Shown here: in pieces, positions 1 to 6,443 of the stretch
Position numbering within the stretch: position 1 is the stretch's first letter
Layout: every line of letters starts with the position of its first letter
Source of the DNA: JAGLYP01 sp034659435
GTDB lineage: Bacteria > Patescibacteriota > Patescibacteriia > Patescibacteriales > UBA12075
Direction of reading: 5' to 3'
DNA length: 18,255 nucleotides
Assembly (NCBI GenBank): GCA_034659435.1
Contig: JAYEHJ010000043.1
Location: forward strand, 1-18,255
Translations under genes and position numbers: made by a program
Notes under the pieces: generated by a model
The model's database searches: none
The model's input: only the letters and a program-made list of their open reading frames with translations
What the model was told of the DNA's origin: nothing

Positions 1-216
1 CTTTTCTTAAAAACAATATCAATATTCATCGAGGATTATCAGAGAAGAACAGAATAACTTTTATTAAATGGTATCTGTATTTTAAATATCAAGGGTGAAT
101 TACCAACACTTTTTGACTATTAAACCTCATTTCAACAAAAAAATATGATTTTTTTATTTATCATATTTTTCACAAATTTCTATTATAATTTTATTCCAAA
201 ACTAAAAATTTCAATT
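1..216. other. Region downstream of secY, no supported gene
   Basis: This A+T-rich stretch follows the secY stop codon and holds the terminator-like hairpin at 137-170. A minus-strand ATG at 26-28 opens a frame reading M-N-I-D-I-V-F-K-K before the window ends. It has no ribosome binding site and is too short to judge, so it is not called as a gene. adk often follows secY, but these residues do not look like an adenylate kinase start. Confidence 0.5.
137..170 (-). terminator. Terminator-like hairpin after secY
   Basis: On the transcribed minus strand, the arms at 160-170 and 139-149 form an 11-bp A+T-rich stem (core ATATGAT/ATCATAT). The A run at 137-143 becomes a U tract in the transcript. 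It lies about 45 nt past the secY stop, where the spc operon could end. The stem has only one G-C pair, so termination strength is uncertain. Confidence 0.5.
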
Positions 217-1491
217 CTACATCCCCTCATACTCTCGCATTGTCAATTGTGATTCTATTTGTTTTACTGTTTCAATAACTACCGCCACCACGATTAAAAG
301 GCTTGTGCCTCCGATTGCCAATGATTGCATGCCGGTGAAAGCCTGCATTATTAAAGGCAATATCGCGATAAGGCCTAAAAATAAAGCGCCTACAAAAATT
401 ATTTTATGGGTGGTATTGGCTAGATATTCACTGGTATGCTTGCCCGGTCTTATCCCCGGTATAAATCCGCCTTGTTTTTGCAAGTTTTCAGCGATTTGAT
501 TTGGGTGAAAAATAACTTCAGTATAAAAATAAGTAAAAGCAAAAACCAGCAAGAAATAAGTTATACCGTAAAAAAGCTGGTTGTTAAAAATATCAATCAC
601 CCAAGCGGCCATTGACGCCAGCCATGCGGTTTTTGCCTGCATAAAAAACTGCGCGATCATCGGCGGAAATAAAACCACGGAAATCGCGAAAATTATCGGA
701 ATTACGCCTGCCATATTAACTCTTAGCGGCAAATGCGTGCTGGTTCCGCCATACATACGGTTTCCCCTTACCTGTTTGGCATATTGCACCGGAATATTTC
801 TTTGCCCCTCGGTAATAATTACTACGCCCACAACGGTAACAATGGCAATACCGGCAAAACCAAGCATTAAAAACAGCTTTGACGGATCATATTCAACAAA
901 TAATTGCATAATCGCCTGCGGCAGACCGGAAACGATTCCGGCAAATATTAAAAGTGAAATGCCGTTGCCGATATTTTTTTCCGTAATAAGCTCGCCTATC
1001 CACATTAAAAAAATAGTGCCTGCTGTTATTACAATCAGCATGCCGGCCATATCAACGCCGCTTACATCTGTTAAAATTCCTGTTGAAGAATTCCGTAAAA
1101 GCGTAATCATACCAAAAGACTGCAGCATTGCTAAAGGAACGGTCAGCCAGCGGGTCCACATATTAATTTTCTGCCTGCCAGATTCCTCTTTTTGCAGCTC
1201 TTCAAGCTTAGGCACTATCATTCCCAAAAGCTGAAAAATAATTGAAGAAGTGATATATGGGGCGATGCCCATCATTACAATTGAAAAATTCTGCATGCCT
1301 CCGCCGGAAAAAATATTTAACAACCCCATAACCTGATTGCCTTCAAAAACATCCTTTAAAGATTCAACATCAACTCCCGGAACCGGAATATGCGCAGCCA
1401 AGCGGAAAATAACCAGCATAAGCAAAACAAAAAATATATTTTTCCTTAAATCGCGCGCTTTCCAAATTTGAACTAATTTATCAGTTATCAT
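217..1491 (-). CDS. secY: Preprotein translocase subunit SecY
   Basis: SecY is the channel-forming subunit of the SecYEG translocon in the cytoplasmic membrane. It moves unfolded proteins across the membrane and inserts membrane proteins. The 424 residues contain about ten hydrophobic segments. Family signatures are visible: GELITEKNIGNGISL at about 166-180, EGQRNIPVQYA at 228-238 in the cytoplasmic loop that contacts SecA and the ribosome, and GGFIPGIRPG at 341-350. Length is close to the usual 420-445. It starts 6 nt after the rplO stop, the standard end of the spc operon, and is followed by a terminator-like hairpin. No Shine-Dalgarno is visible upstream of the ATG. Confidence 0.98.
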   Translation of the reverse strand: MITDKLVQIWKARDLRKNIFFVLLMLVIFRLAAHIPVPGVDVESLKDVFEGNQVMGLLNIFSGGGMQNFSIVMMGIAPYITSSIIFQLLGMIVPKLEELQKEESGRQKINMWTRWLTVPLAMLQSFGMITLLRNSSTGILTDVSGVDMAGMLIVITAGTIFLMWIGELITEKNIGNGISLLIFAGIVSGLPQAIMQLFVEYDPSKLFLMLGFAGIAIVTVVGVVIITEGQRNIPVQYAKQVRGNRMYGGTSTHLPLRVNMAGVIPIIFAISVVLFPPMIAQFFMQAKTAWLASMAAWVIDIFNNQLFYGITYFLLVFAFTYFYTEVIFHPNQIAENLQKQGGFIPGIRPGKHTSEYLANTTHKIIFVGALFLGLIAILPLIMQAFTGMQSLAIGGTSLLIVVAVVIETVKQIESQLTMREYEGM

Positions 1492-1497
1492 ATAAAT

Positions 1498-1962
1498 TTA
1501 TTTTTTTTGCTTTGTATTTTTTGCCTTAACAGCGCCTTTCATTTTTTTAATCTGTTCATACGCGCCGGCGCTAATTAATAAACCGCTTACTTTTAAATTG
1601 GGAACGGTTAAATTGCCATTGCCTAAAATTTTCGCGGTATTTTTCGGAGTTGCAATCAAGCCTTTTTCAAACAAACTTTTAGGAGTAACAATATCGCCGT
1701 CTTTGTAATTATCGTTTATTTGAATCAAATTTACCACCTGATTATCAGACTTTAAAGATCTAAATCCTCTTTTTTTCGGAGTTCGCAAAAGAACCTGCTT
1801 CATGCCGAGCCTTTTTAAATTACTGACCCCTGATCTGCATTTCTGCCCTTTCAGGCCTTTTCCACTATAAGTTCCGGTGCCGGAAGCATTTCCGCGCCCG
1901 ATTCTTTTTCTTTTCTTTGTTGCTTTTTTATTAGGACTTATTTTATTAAGTGATAATGCCAT
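1498..1962 (-). CDS. rplO: 50S ribosomal protein L15
   Basis: L15 is a late-assembling protein of the large subunit. The 154 residues begin with the conserved basic region rich in Gly, Lys and Arg: GRGNASGTGT at 22-31, then SGKGLKGQKCRSG at 33-45, which threads into 23S rRNA. A short Lys-rich tail makes it slightly longer than the roughly 145-residue norm. It starts only 4 nt after rpsE stops. In most bacteria rpmD (L30) sits between these two genes, so its absence here is informative. Confidence 0.97.
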   Translation of the reverse strand: MALSLNKISPNKKATKKRKRIGRGNASGTGTYSGKGLKGQKCRSGVSNLKRLGMKQVLLRTPKKRGFRSLKSDNQVVNLIQINDNYKDGDIVTPKSLFEKGLIATPKNTAKILGNGNLTVPNLKVSGLLISAGAYEQIKKMKGAVKAKNTKQKK

Positions 1963-1966
1963 AATT

Positions 1967-2617
1967 TTATTTTTTATTCTTTATTGGGGTTTCTTTCTTT
2001 AATTTTTCACCTGCTTCTTTATTTTTTTTAACATTCTTAACGCCATCAATTTTTTTTAAATTATTTAAAGCGTCAATCACGCATTTCGCGATATTCACTT
2101 TATTATTTGTTCCCAAATTTTTACTGGTAATATTTTGAATGCCCGCCAATTCCAAAATAACGCGAATCGCTCCGCCCGCGATAACGCCACGCCCTTTTCT
2201 GGCAGGCTTAAATATAATTTTCGCGGCTCCTTTTTTCCAAAATATTTCATGAGCAATCGTATTATTAACAATAGGCGCTTCAATCATTTGCTTTTTAGCG
2301 TCAGCAACAGCTTTATTAACCGCAATCGCCACATCAGCGCCCTTTGCCAATCCAAGGCCTATCTTGCCTTTTTTATTGCCAACTGCAACGCAAGCGCGAA
2401 AACGCATCCTTTTTCCGCCTGCCATAACCCTTGTTACTCTTGCCAAGTCAACAATCTGCTGCTCAAATTCATCAACAGGTCTTTCTCTTTTTTTAAAAGT
2501 TCTTCCGAATTTTTCCGCTCTTTTTTTGGCATAAACAGACTGACCGCCGGCTCCTTTTGGCGAATTTGCATTTTTTTGAAAACTTTTCTTTTGCGGTTGT
2601 TTTTTTTGTTCTGTCAT
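1967..2617 (-). CDS. rpsE: 30S ribosomal protein S5
   Basis: S5 sits at the mRNA entry side of the small subunit and helps maintain decoding accuracy and helicase activity. The S5 core spans about residues 51-190, with the N-terminal double-stranded-RNA-binding fold (RVMAGGKRMRFRACVAVG, 63-80) and the C-terminal GRGVIAGGAIRVILELAGI at 142-160. At 216 residues it is well above the roughly 167 of E. coli. The excess is a basic N-terminal extension of about 50 residues, rich in Lys and Gln, and a Lys-rich tail of about 26. The ATG follows rplR with 9 nt between them. Confidence 0.97.
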   Translation of the reverse strand: MTEQKKQPQKKSFQKNANSPKGAGGQSVYAKKRAEKFGRTFKKRERPVDEFEQQIVDLARVTRVMAGGKRMRFRACVAVGNKKGKIGLGLAKGADVAIAVNKAVADAKKQMIEAPIVNNTIAHEIFWKKGAAKIIFKPARKGRGVIAGGAIRVILELAGIQNITSKNLGTNNKVNIAKCVIDALNNLKKIDGVKNVKKNKEAGEKLKKETPIKNKK

Positions 2618-2626
2618 ATATAATAA

Positions 2627-2986
2627 TTAAAATTTTAAACCAACTTCCCTTGCTCCGTCGGCAACAGCTTTTACGCGGCCATGATATTTATTGCCCCCTC
2701 TGTCAAAAACAATTTTGGTAATTTTTTTTTCAATTGCCTTTTTGGCGATTATTTTTCCCAATTCAAAAGCCTGCTCGGTTTTAGTTCTTTTATCATTCTT
2801 TTTTAAATCATTAACGTTCGCGCTTGCTATTGTAATGCCTTTTAAATCATCAATTAATTGCAAAAACATTCTTGCGTTTGACTTAAAAACATTTAAGCGG
2901 GGGCATTTTTCAGTGCCGTTAATTTTAGATCTGACTTTTGCCTTTCTTCTTAATTTCCGATTATTTTTATTTTTTATATTGCTCAT
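2627..2986 (-). CDS. rplR: 50S ribosomal protein L18
   Basis: L18 binds 5S rRNA with L5 in the central protuberance of the 50S subunit. The 119 residues match the family length of about 117. Recognisable segments are the basic N-terminus (N-R-K-L-R-R-K-A-K-V-R), PRLNVFKSNARMFLQLIDD in the middle and the C-terminal FDRGGNKYHGRVKAVADGAREVGL. It lies 25 nt downstream of rplF and 9 nt upstream of rpsE, the usual spc order. Confidence 0.97.
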   Translation of the reverse strand: MSNIKNKNNRKLRRKAKVRSKINGTEKCPRLNVFKSNARMFLQLIDDLKGITIASANVNDLKKNDKRTKTEQAFELGKIIAKKAIEKKITKIVFDRGGNKYHGRVKAVADGAREVGLKF

Positions 2987-3011
2987 AAATTAATTTATTT
3001 TATTTTTCATT

Positions 3012-3557
3012 TTATTCGCCCTTACCAGCGGTCTTGCCTTCTTTTATTCTTATAACTTCATCAATATATTTAATTCCTTTGCCTTTATACGGCTCGGGTT
3101 TTCTAATTTTTCTAATTTTGGCGGCTGTTTCGCCTACCATCTGCTTGTCTATTCCGCTAATCGTTATAACATTGCCTTCAACCGCTCCGCTAATGCCTTC
3201 CGAAAGCTCAAAATCAACCGGATGAGAATAGCCGACATTTAAAGTTAATTTTTTGCCTGCCAAAGCAATACGATAGCCGACTCCGTTAACTTCAAGTTTT
3301 TTTTCAAAACCTGTTGCCGCTCCTTGAACCATATTATTAATCAAGCTGCGATACAAGCCCCAAAAAGCCCGTTCTTTTTTAACTTTTTCATTCTTGACGC
3401 TTACTTTTATTTCTTTTTCCAAAATCTCAACTTTAACCGAATCATTAAGCTCTTGTTTTAATTCGCCTTTCGGCCCTTTAACAATAATAAAATTATTTTC
3501 AATTTTCGCTTGAATTCCATCTGTTAATATTATTGGCAATTTTCCCAATCTAGACAT
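3012..3557 (-). CDS. rplF: 50S ribosomal protein L6
   Basis: L6 has two similar RNA-binding domains and supports the sarcin-ricin region near the factor-binding site. From the ATG at 3557 the protein is 181 residues and begins MSRLGKLPI, the standard L6 start. The frame extends 10 codons further to a TTG at 3587, but that part lies inside a hairpin and does not resemble L6, so it is rejected. The signature ETAAKIRKIRKPEPYKGKGI is near the C-terminus. The 47-nt gap to rpsH contains a perfect 14-bp stem. Confidence 0.97.
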   Translation of the reverse strand: MSRLGKLPIILTDGIQAKIENNFIIVKGPKGELKQELNDSVKVEILEKEIKVSVKNEKVKKERAFWGLYRSLINNMVQGAATGFEKKLEVNGVGYRIALAGKKLTLNVGYSHPVDFELSEGISGAVEGNVITISGIDKQMVGETAAKIRKIRKPEPYKGKGIKYIDEVIRIKEGKTAGKGE

Positions 3558-3570
3558 AAATTTATCTATG

Positions 3571-3605
3571 ATACTCTTAAATAACAAAAAATTATTTAAG
3601 AGTAT
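3571..3605 (-). other. 14-bp perfect hairpin in the rpsH-rplF gap
   Basis: The arms at 3571-3584 (ATACTCTTAAATAA) and 3592-3605 are exact inverted repeats around a 7-nt loop. In the transcript the stem begins at the last base of the rpsH stop codon and ends 13 nt before the rplF ATG. No U run follows, so it does not look like a terminator. It could be an mRNA stability or translational-coupling element. Confidence 0.7.
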
Positions 3606-4018
3606 TAATATATTTCACACAACACTTCACCGCCCAGTCCTTTTTTTCTGGCTTCTTTGTTCGTCATTAAGCCTTTGGGGGTTGATATTATTGCTATTCC
3701 TAAATTATTTAAAACTTTTGGCAAACTGTTTTTATTCGCGTAAATCCTAAGTCCCGGCTTGCTTATTCTTGTTATTTTAGTAATAACAGATTTTTTGTTT
3801 TTCTTATATTTCAAAACAATTTTAAGCTCATCAAAAACGGTATTTTCTCTTTTTCCTTGTCCTGTCTTTGAAACCTCTACATCATTAATCCATCCTTCTT
3901 TTTTTAATATCTTCGCTGTTTCATATTTTATTTTACTCATAGGCAAAACAATCTCGTGCTTATTAACAGCTGAGGCATTTCTAATTCTTGTTAGCATGTC
4001 TGCGATTGGATCAATCAT
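3605..4018 (-). CDS. rpsH: 30S ribosomal protein S8
   Basis: S8 is a primary 16S rRNA-binding protein of the central domain and, in E. coli, the translational repressor of the spc operon. The 137 residues include the N-terminal IDPIADMLTRIRNA (2-15) and the C-terminal STPKGLMTNKEARKKGLGGE region with the GLGGEVLCEIY ending that contacts rRNA. Length is near normal (about 130). It lies 40 nt after rpsN, and the leader has no visible Shine-Dalgarno. Whether it represses this operon here cannot be told from the sequence. Confidence 0.97.
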   Translation of the reverse strand: MIDPIADMLTRIRNASAVNKHEIVLPMSKIKYETAKILKKEGWINDVEVSKTGQGKRENTVFDELKIVLKYKKNKKSVITKITRISKPGLRIYANKNSLPKVLNNLGIAIISTPKGLMTNKEARKKGLGGEVLCEIY

Positions 4019-4058
4019 ATAATATATACTTAAATATTTTTATTATTTTAAAATCTTT

Positions 4059-4244
4059 CTACCATGAGGATCTGGTTACTCCGGGTAAATCATTGTTTTC
4101 CGCCAACTCGCGAAAACAAATTCTGCACAAATTAAAATCCCGCATATAGCCATGATTGCGGCCGCAGCGCCAACAGCGCCTAACCGCTCTTGTGCTAAAT
4201 TTTGGTTTTCTTTTTGCTTTCGCAATTAATGCTTTCCTTGCCAT
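4059..4244 (-). CDS. rpsN: 30S ribosomal protein S14 type Z (zinc-binding)
   Basis: S14 lies in the head of the 30S subunit. This is the short, zinc-ribbon form (61 residues, type Z). Cys24, Cys27, Cys40 and Cys43 form the C-x2-C-x12-C-x2-C site. The C-terminus LPGVTRSSW is the typical S14 ending. The zinc form suggests no special zinc-limitation adaptation at this locus. A 71-nt gap separates it from rplE and holds a 23-nt repeat copy. Confidence 0.97.
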   Translation of the reverse strand: MARKALIAKAKRKPKFSTRAVRRCWRCGRNHGYMRDFNLCRICFRELAENNDLPGVTRSSW

Positions 4245-4284
4245 ATAAATATTATATTAACCTTATAAATATATTTTATTTTCG

Positions 4285-4307
4285 TATATTCGTAAAATTC
4301 GTAATTC
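4285..4307. repeat. Single-arm copy of the CGAATT-type repeat
   Basis: These 23 nt are identical to positions 7487-7509, part of the right arm of the large inverted repeat between rpsC and rplP. Here only one arm is present, so no long hairpin forms. It lies in the gap between rplE and rpsN. Confidence 0.75.
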
Positions 4308-4315
4308 ATAAGAAA

Positions 4316-4861
4316 CTATTTTTTTTCTTTTTTAAACGGAAACCCCATTAATCTGAATAATTCCAAACCCGGCTCTTTTGTTTTGGCGCTTGTTGCCAAA
4401 GAAACTTCCAAGCCGAATACATTATCTATTTCGTCGGCATTTACTTCCGGAAAAGCAATATGCTCTTTAATTCCAATTGTCATATTACCGCTTCTATCAA
4501 CATGCTTCTCGCTGATTCCGCGAAAATCTCTTACTCTCGGGAATGCCGCGTTAACAAGCTTTTCAATAAAATCATACATTCTCTTGCCGCGCAATACAAC
4601 GCACGAGCCAATAGTCATGCCTTCTCTGATTTTAAAAGACGAAATTGATTTTTTTGCCTTGGTTAAAATAGGCTTCTGCCCTGAAATTCTGGTTAAACTT
4701 TTTACAACATTATCAATATAGGCTTTATCTTTATTATGCCTGCCAAAACCGACATTAATAACGACTTTTTCCAAACAAGGCGCTTCAAAATCATTCTTAT
4801 ATGAAAACTTTTCTTTTAACTTCGGCAATATATTTTTTTTGTATTCTGCTTGTAATCTCAT
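4316..4861 (-). CDS. rplE: 50S ribosomal protein L5
   Basis: L5 binds 5S rRNA in the central protuberance and contacts P-site tRNA. The 181 residues match the family length of about 179. Visible segments are KVVINVGFGRHNKD near 31-45, the KKSISSFKIREGMTIGSCVVLRG loop and the ending LFRLMGFPFKKE. It begins 3 nt after the rplX stop, so the two are probably translationally coupled. Its first ten codons are also present in a second, non-functional copy at 5262-5292. Confidence 0.97.
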   Translation of the reverse strand: MRLQAEYKKNILPKLKEKFSYKNDFEAPCLEKVVINVGFGRHNKDKAYIDNVVKSLTRISGQKPILTKAKKSISSFKIREGMTIGSCVVLRGKRMYDFIEKLVNAAFPRVRDFRGISEKHVDRSGNMTIGIKEHIAFPEVNADEIDNVFGLEVSLATSAKTKEPGLELFRLMGFPFKKEKK

Positions 4862-4864
4862 AAA

Positions 4865-5197
4865 CTAATCTATTATCTGCTTGCATTTTTTGCATTCGCG
4901 GAATTTTTTAATTATTTCTTTGTTTTTATGGTGTTGTTTTATATTTTTTTTGGAAACCCTGGTCGGCTTGCTGCATTTCGGGCACACCAGCATTAAGTTT
5001 GATATTTCAATCGGCGCTGGAAATTCAATCCTTTGTCCTTGCTCGCCCTGTTTTCTAGGACGCATATGCTTAATAAGTAAATTTAACCCCTCAACGCTGG
5101 CTCTATTCCTTGATACAAACACTTGTAAAACCTTCCCGGTTTTACCCTTGTCCTTGCCTGCTAAAATTTTCACTTTGTCGCCTTTTTTTATGGTCAT
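4865..5197 (-). CDS. rplX: 50S ribosomal protein L24 with zinc-ribbon cysteines
   Basis: L24 initiates assembly of the 50S subunit near the tunnel exit. Residues 3-30 form the KOW motif (KKGDKVKILAGKDKGKTGKV). Cys72/Cys75 (CPKC) and Cys102/Cys105 (CKKC) give a four-cysteine zinc-ribbon signature seen in some bacterial L24 proteins. At 110 residues it is slightly longer than the roughly 104 of E. coli. Unusually, the gene does not follow rplN directly: about 800 nt of extra DNA lie upstream. The last 28 codons (from residue 83) are duplicated at 5296-5382. Confidence 0.97.
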   Translation of the reverse strand: MTIKKGDKVKILAGKDKGKTGKVLQVFVSRNRASVEGLNLLIKHMRPRKQGEQGQRIEFPAPIEISNLMLVCPKCSKPTRVSKKNIKQHHKNKEIIKKFRECKKCKQIID

Positions 5198-5219
5198 ATA
5201 CTTCTTATAACGCGTAACT

Positions 5220-5239
5220 CATAACACGCAACTCATAAC
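5220..5239. repeat. Left arm of a 20-bp imperfect inverted repeat around the rplN/rplX island
   Basis: CATAACACGCAACTCATAAC matches the reverse complement of 5963-5982 at 18 of 20 positions. The two arms bracket 763 nt. The left arm lies inside a short local tandem of the words GTAACTC/CAACTCATAAC (about 5211-5240), so the match may reflect a simple-repeat family rather than transposon ends. Confidence 0.55.
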
Positions 5240-5261
5240 TTTTAAACTTATATAATTTTGT

Positions 5262-5382
5262 TATTTTTTTTGTATTCTGCTTGTAATCTCATAAACTAAT
5301 CTATTATCTGCTTGCATTTTTTGCATTCTCGGAATTTTTTAATTATTTCTTTGTTTTTATGGTGTTGTTTTATATCTTTTTT
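5262..5382 (-). pseudogene. Duplicated fragment: rplX 3' end plus rplE 5' end
   Basis: Positions 5262-5382 repeat 4831-4951 with an offset of 431 nt and only two mismatches in 121 (5329 and 5376). The copy holds the last 28 rplX codons, its stop (5296-5298), the 3-nt spacer and the first ten rplE codons. The 5329 change is synonymous (Arg); the 5376 change converts Asn85 to Asp. Above 5382 and below 5262 the similarity stops, and the copied rplE frame ends after about 14 codons. It is therefore a non-functional remnant lying upstream of intact rplX. Confidence 0.9.
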
Positions 5383-5564
5383 ATAACACCATTGTGTATA
5401 GGCACGGCGTCTCCTGTCTTAAATTTTTCTTCTAATTCTATTTTTGTCAACACTCTCCCTTCCACTACACAGAAAAATCTTGTTGGTTCATCAACTGCTT
5501 CCACCTCTACAACTCCTTCCGGTTTATGTTTTACTCCTGGTGTAATTTCAATCAAACTAAGCAT
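5370..5564 (-). CDS. Small protein of unknown function inserted between rplN and rplX
   Basis: I do not recognise this protein. The better start is the ATG at 5562-5564, giving 64 residues (MLSLIEITPGVKH...). The Shine-Dalgarno GGAGG lies 8 nt upstream, at 5573-5577; an earlier ATG at 5579 overlaps that GGAGG and is less likely. The protein is soluble, with alternating Val/Glu stretches suggesting beta strands and a single Cys. It has no membrane segment or familiar motif. Its last codons and TAA stop fall inside the duplicated rplX fragment. It is the only gene here with a clear Shine-Dalgarno. Its Gly codons are GGA, GGG and GGT only, and it has no GCG, unlike the GCG/GGC-using neighbours. 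This may indicate foreign origin. Confidence 0.6.
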   Translation of the reverse strand: MLSLIEITPGVKHKPEGVVEVEAVDEPTRFFCVVEGRVLTKIELEEKFKTGDAVPIHNGVIKKI

Positions 5565-5672
5565 TATTGCTACCTCCATTTTAAAAAATGTACAATTTAA
5601 TTTCTATTTTTTAGACTACTGCTCAATGCAATAATCAAAAATTAAAAATCAAATTTTATTTATCCCCTTTTA

Positions 5673-5736
5673 TTTTGTCATCTCCGACACTCGTTAGCCT
5701 CGCAGAAAAATTATATTAAATGATCGGAGATCTCGT
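5673..5736 (-). repeat. MITE-like palindromic repeat, copy A
   Basis: This 64-nt repeat is the reverse complement of the type seen at 9181-9245. Its 8-bp arms are ATCTCCGA (5680-5687) and TCGGAGAT (5724-5731). Compared with the other copies (ATTCCCGA/TCGGGAAT), both arms carry matching changes that preserve pairing. The internal words CACTCGTTAGC and TTATATTAAATGATCG are shared with the other copies. No coding capacity. Confidence 0.8.
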
Positions 5737-5828
5737 AAAAAGCATCTAGATATTAATTACTTTGTGTCCGTGTATAAATAATTATTTTCTTTTTTCATAT
5801 ATTTAACATTCCAATATTCATATCTCAT

Positions 5829-5892
5829 AAAGAGATTCCCGATCATTTAATATAATCCCCTGCGGGGCAAAGGTGTGTTGGGAATGACAAAA
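5829..5892 (+). repeat. MITE-like palindromic repeat, copy B
   Basis: This copy is inverted relative to copy A and separated from it by 92 nt. The arms are ATTCCCGA (5835-5842) and TTGGGAAT (5878-5885), pairing with one G-U wobble. It shares GATCATTTAATATAAT with the other copies, but its centre differs and contains a small CCCC-TGC-GGGG hairpin. A second tail segment follows to about 5931. Confidence 0.8.
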
Positions 5893-5962
5893 AACGGGAG
5901 TCGCTCGTGCAAAATGACAAAATAGGGAATTATTGCAAATATAGCCAAATTACAAATTTCAA

Positions 5963-5982
5963 GTTACGAGTTGCGAGTTATG
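5963..5982. repeat. Right arm of a 20-bp imperfect inverted repeat around the rplN/rplX island
   Basis: GTTACGAGTTGCGAGTTATG is the reverse complement of 5220-5239 at 18 of 20 positions. It lies 18 nt downstream of the rplN stop codon, close to the outer edge of the extra DNA. It could equally be a member of a short tandem-word family. Confidence 0.55.
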
Positions 5983-6000
5983 GGCTGTGAATTACAAAAC

Positions 6001-6372
6001 CTACAACACCTCCGGAGCTAAGCTTGCTATTTTAAAATATCCTGCTCGCCTTACTTCGCGGGCTACCGGCCCGAAAATTCTGGTTCCTTTCGGTTCTTTT
6101 TTTTCTTTATCAATAATTACGCAGGCATTTTCATTAAAGCGCAGATAAGTTCCGTCGCCTCTTCTTATTTCTTTTTTTGTCCGCACTAAAACCGCCCGCA
6201 CCACATCGCCTTTCTTTATAGGGGTATGCGGTGTTGCTTCTTTAACTGAAGCTGTAAAAATCTCACCGATACGCGCGTAACGTTTTTTATAACCGCCAAG
6301 AACCCTAATGCACTGCACTATTTTCGCGCCGGAATTATCAGCTACTTTAATTTTTGACTCTGATTGAATCAT
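6001..6372 (-). CDS. rplN: 50S ribosomal protein L14
   Basis: L14 lies on the subunit interface of the 50S and contributes to intersubunit bridges. The 123 residues match the family length (about 122) and begin MIQSESKIKVADNSGAK, the standard start. The segment CIRVLGGYKKRYARIGEI and the ending GPVAREVRRAGYFKIASLAPEVL are typical. The 71-nt gap to rpsQ consists largely of short repeats that reach to the ATG itself. rplX, the expected next gene, is displaced by about 800 nt. Confidence 0.98.
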   Translation of the reverse strand: MIQSESKIKVADNSGAKIVQCIRVLGGYKKRYARIGEIFTASVKEATPHTPIKKGDVVRAVLVRTKKEIRRGDGTYLRFNENACVIIDKEKKEPKGTRIFGPVAREVRRAGYFKIASLAPEVL

Positions 6373-6409
6373 TTCGGATTTCTGATTTCGGATTTCTGAT
6401 TTCGGATTT
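6372..6409. repeat. 14-bp tandem repeat in the rplN leader
   Basis: The unit TTTCGGATTTCTGA occurs at 6372-6385 and 6386-6399, with a partial third copy at 6400-6409. It continues into an odd palindrome GGATTTA-T-TAAATCC at 6404-6418, then two further words TTAAATCCTAAAT. In the transcript the array ends at the rplN ATG, so the whole ribosome landing region is repeat DNA without a Shine-Dalgarno. Confidence 0.85.
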
Positions 6410-6443
6410 ATTAAATCCTAAATCAAAAATCTTAAATCCTAAA

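Larger units (their letters stand above)
5565..6000. other. Long non-coding gap upstream of the small gene, repeat-filled
   Basis: These 436 nt hold the small gene's ribosome binding site, two inverted copies of a MITE-like repeat (5673-5736 and 5829-5892) and the right arm of a 20-bp inverted repeat (5963-5982). A short second tail reading AATGACAAAATAGGGAATT is at 5913-5931, resembling the tail of repeat copy 9181-9250. Between the two MITE-like copies is an A+T-rich 92-nt spacer with only a 23-codon minus-strand frame. No strong promoter or terminator is evident. Confidence 0.6.

Noticed and set aside
581..1234. Plus-strand 217-codon open frame opposite secY
   Set aside because: It is the antisense shadow of a clear SecY gene, with no independent start signal or recognisable protein.
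3558..3587. Ten-codon extension of L6 from a TTG
   Set aside because: It lies in a hairpin and the MSRLGKLPI start at 3557 is standard for L6.
5565..5579. Earlier ATG for the small gene (69 residues)
   Set aside because: This ATG overlaps the GGAGG that is well spaced for the second ATG at 5564.
5755..5828. 23-codon minus-strand frame between MITE-like copies A and B, with a faint GIY-YIG-like N-terminal look
   Set aside because: Too short, no ribosome binding site, and the resemblance is a few aromatic and Lys residues only.
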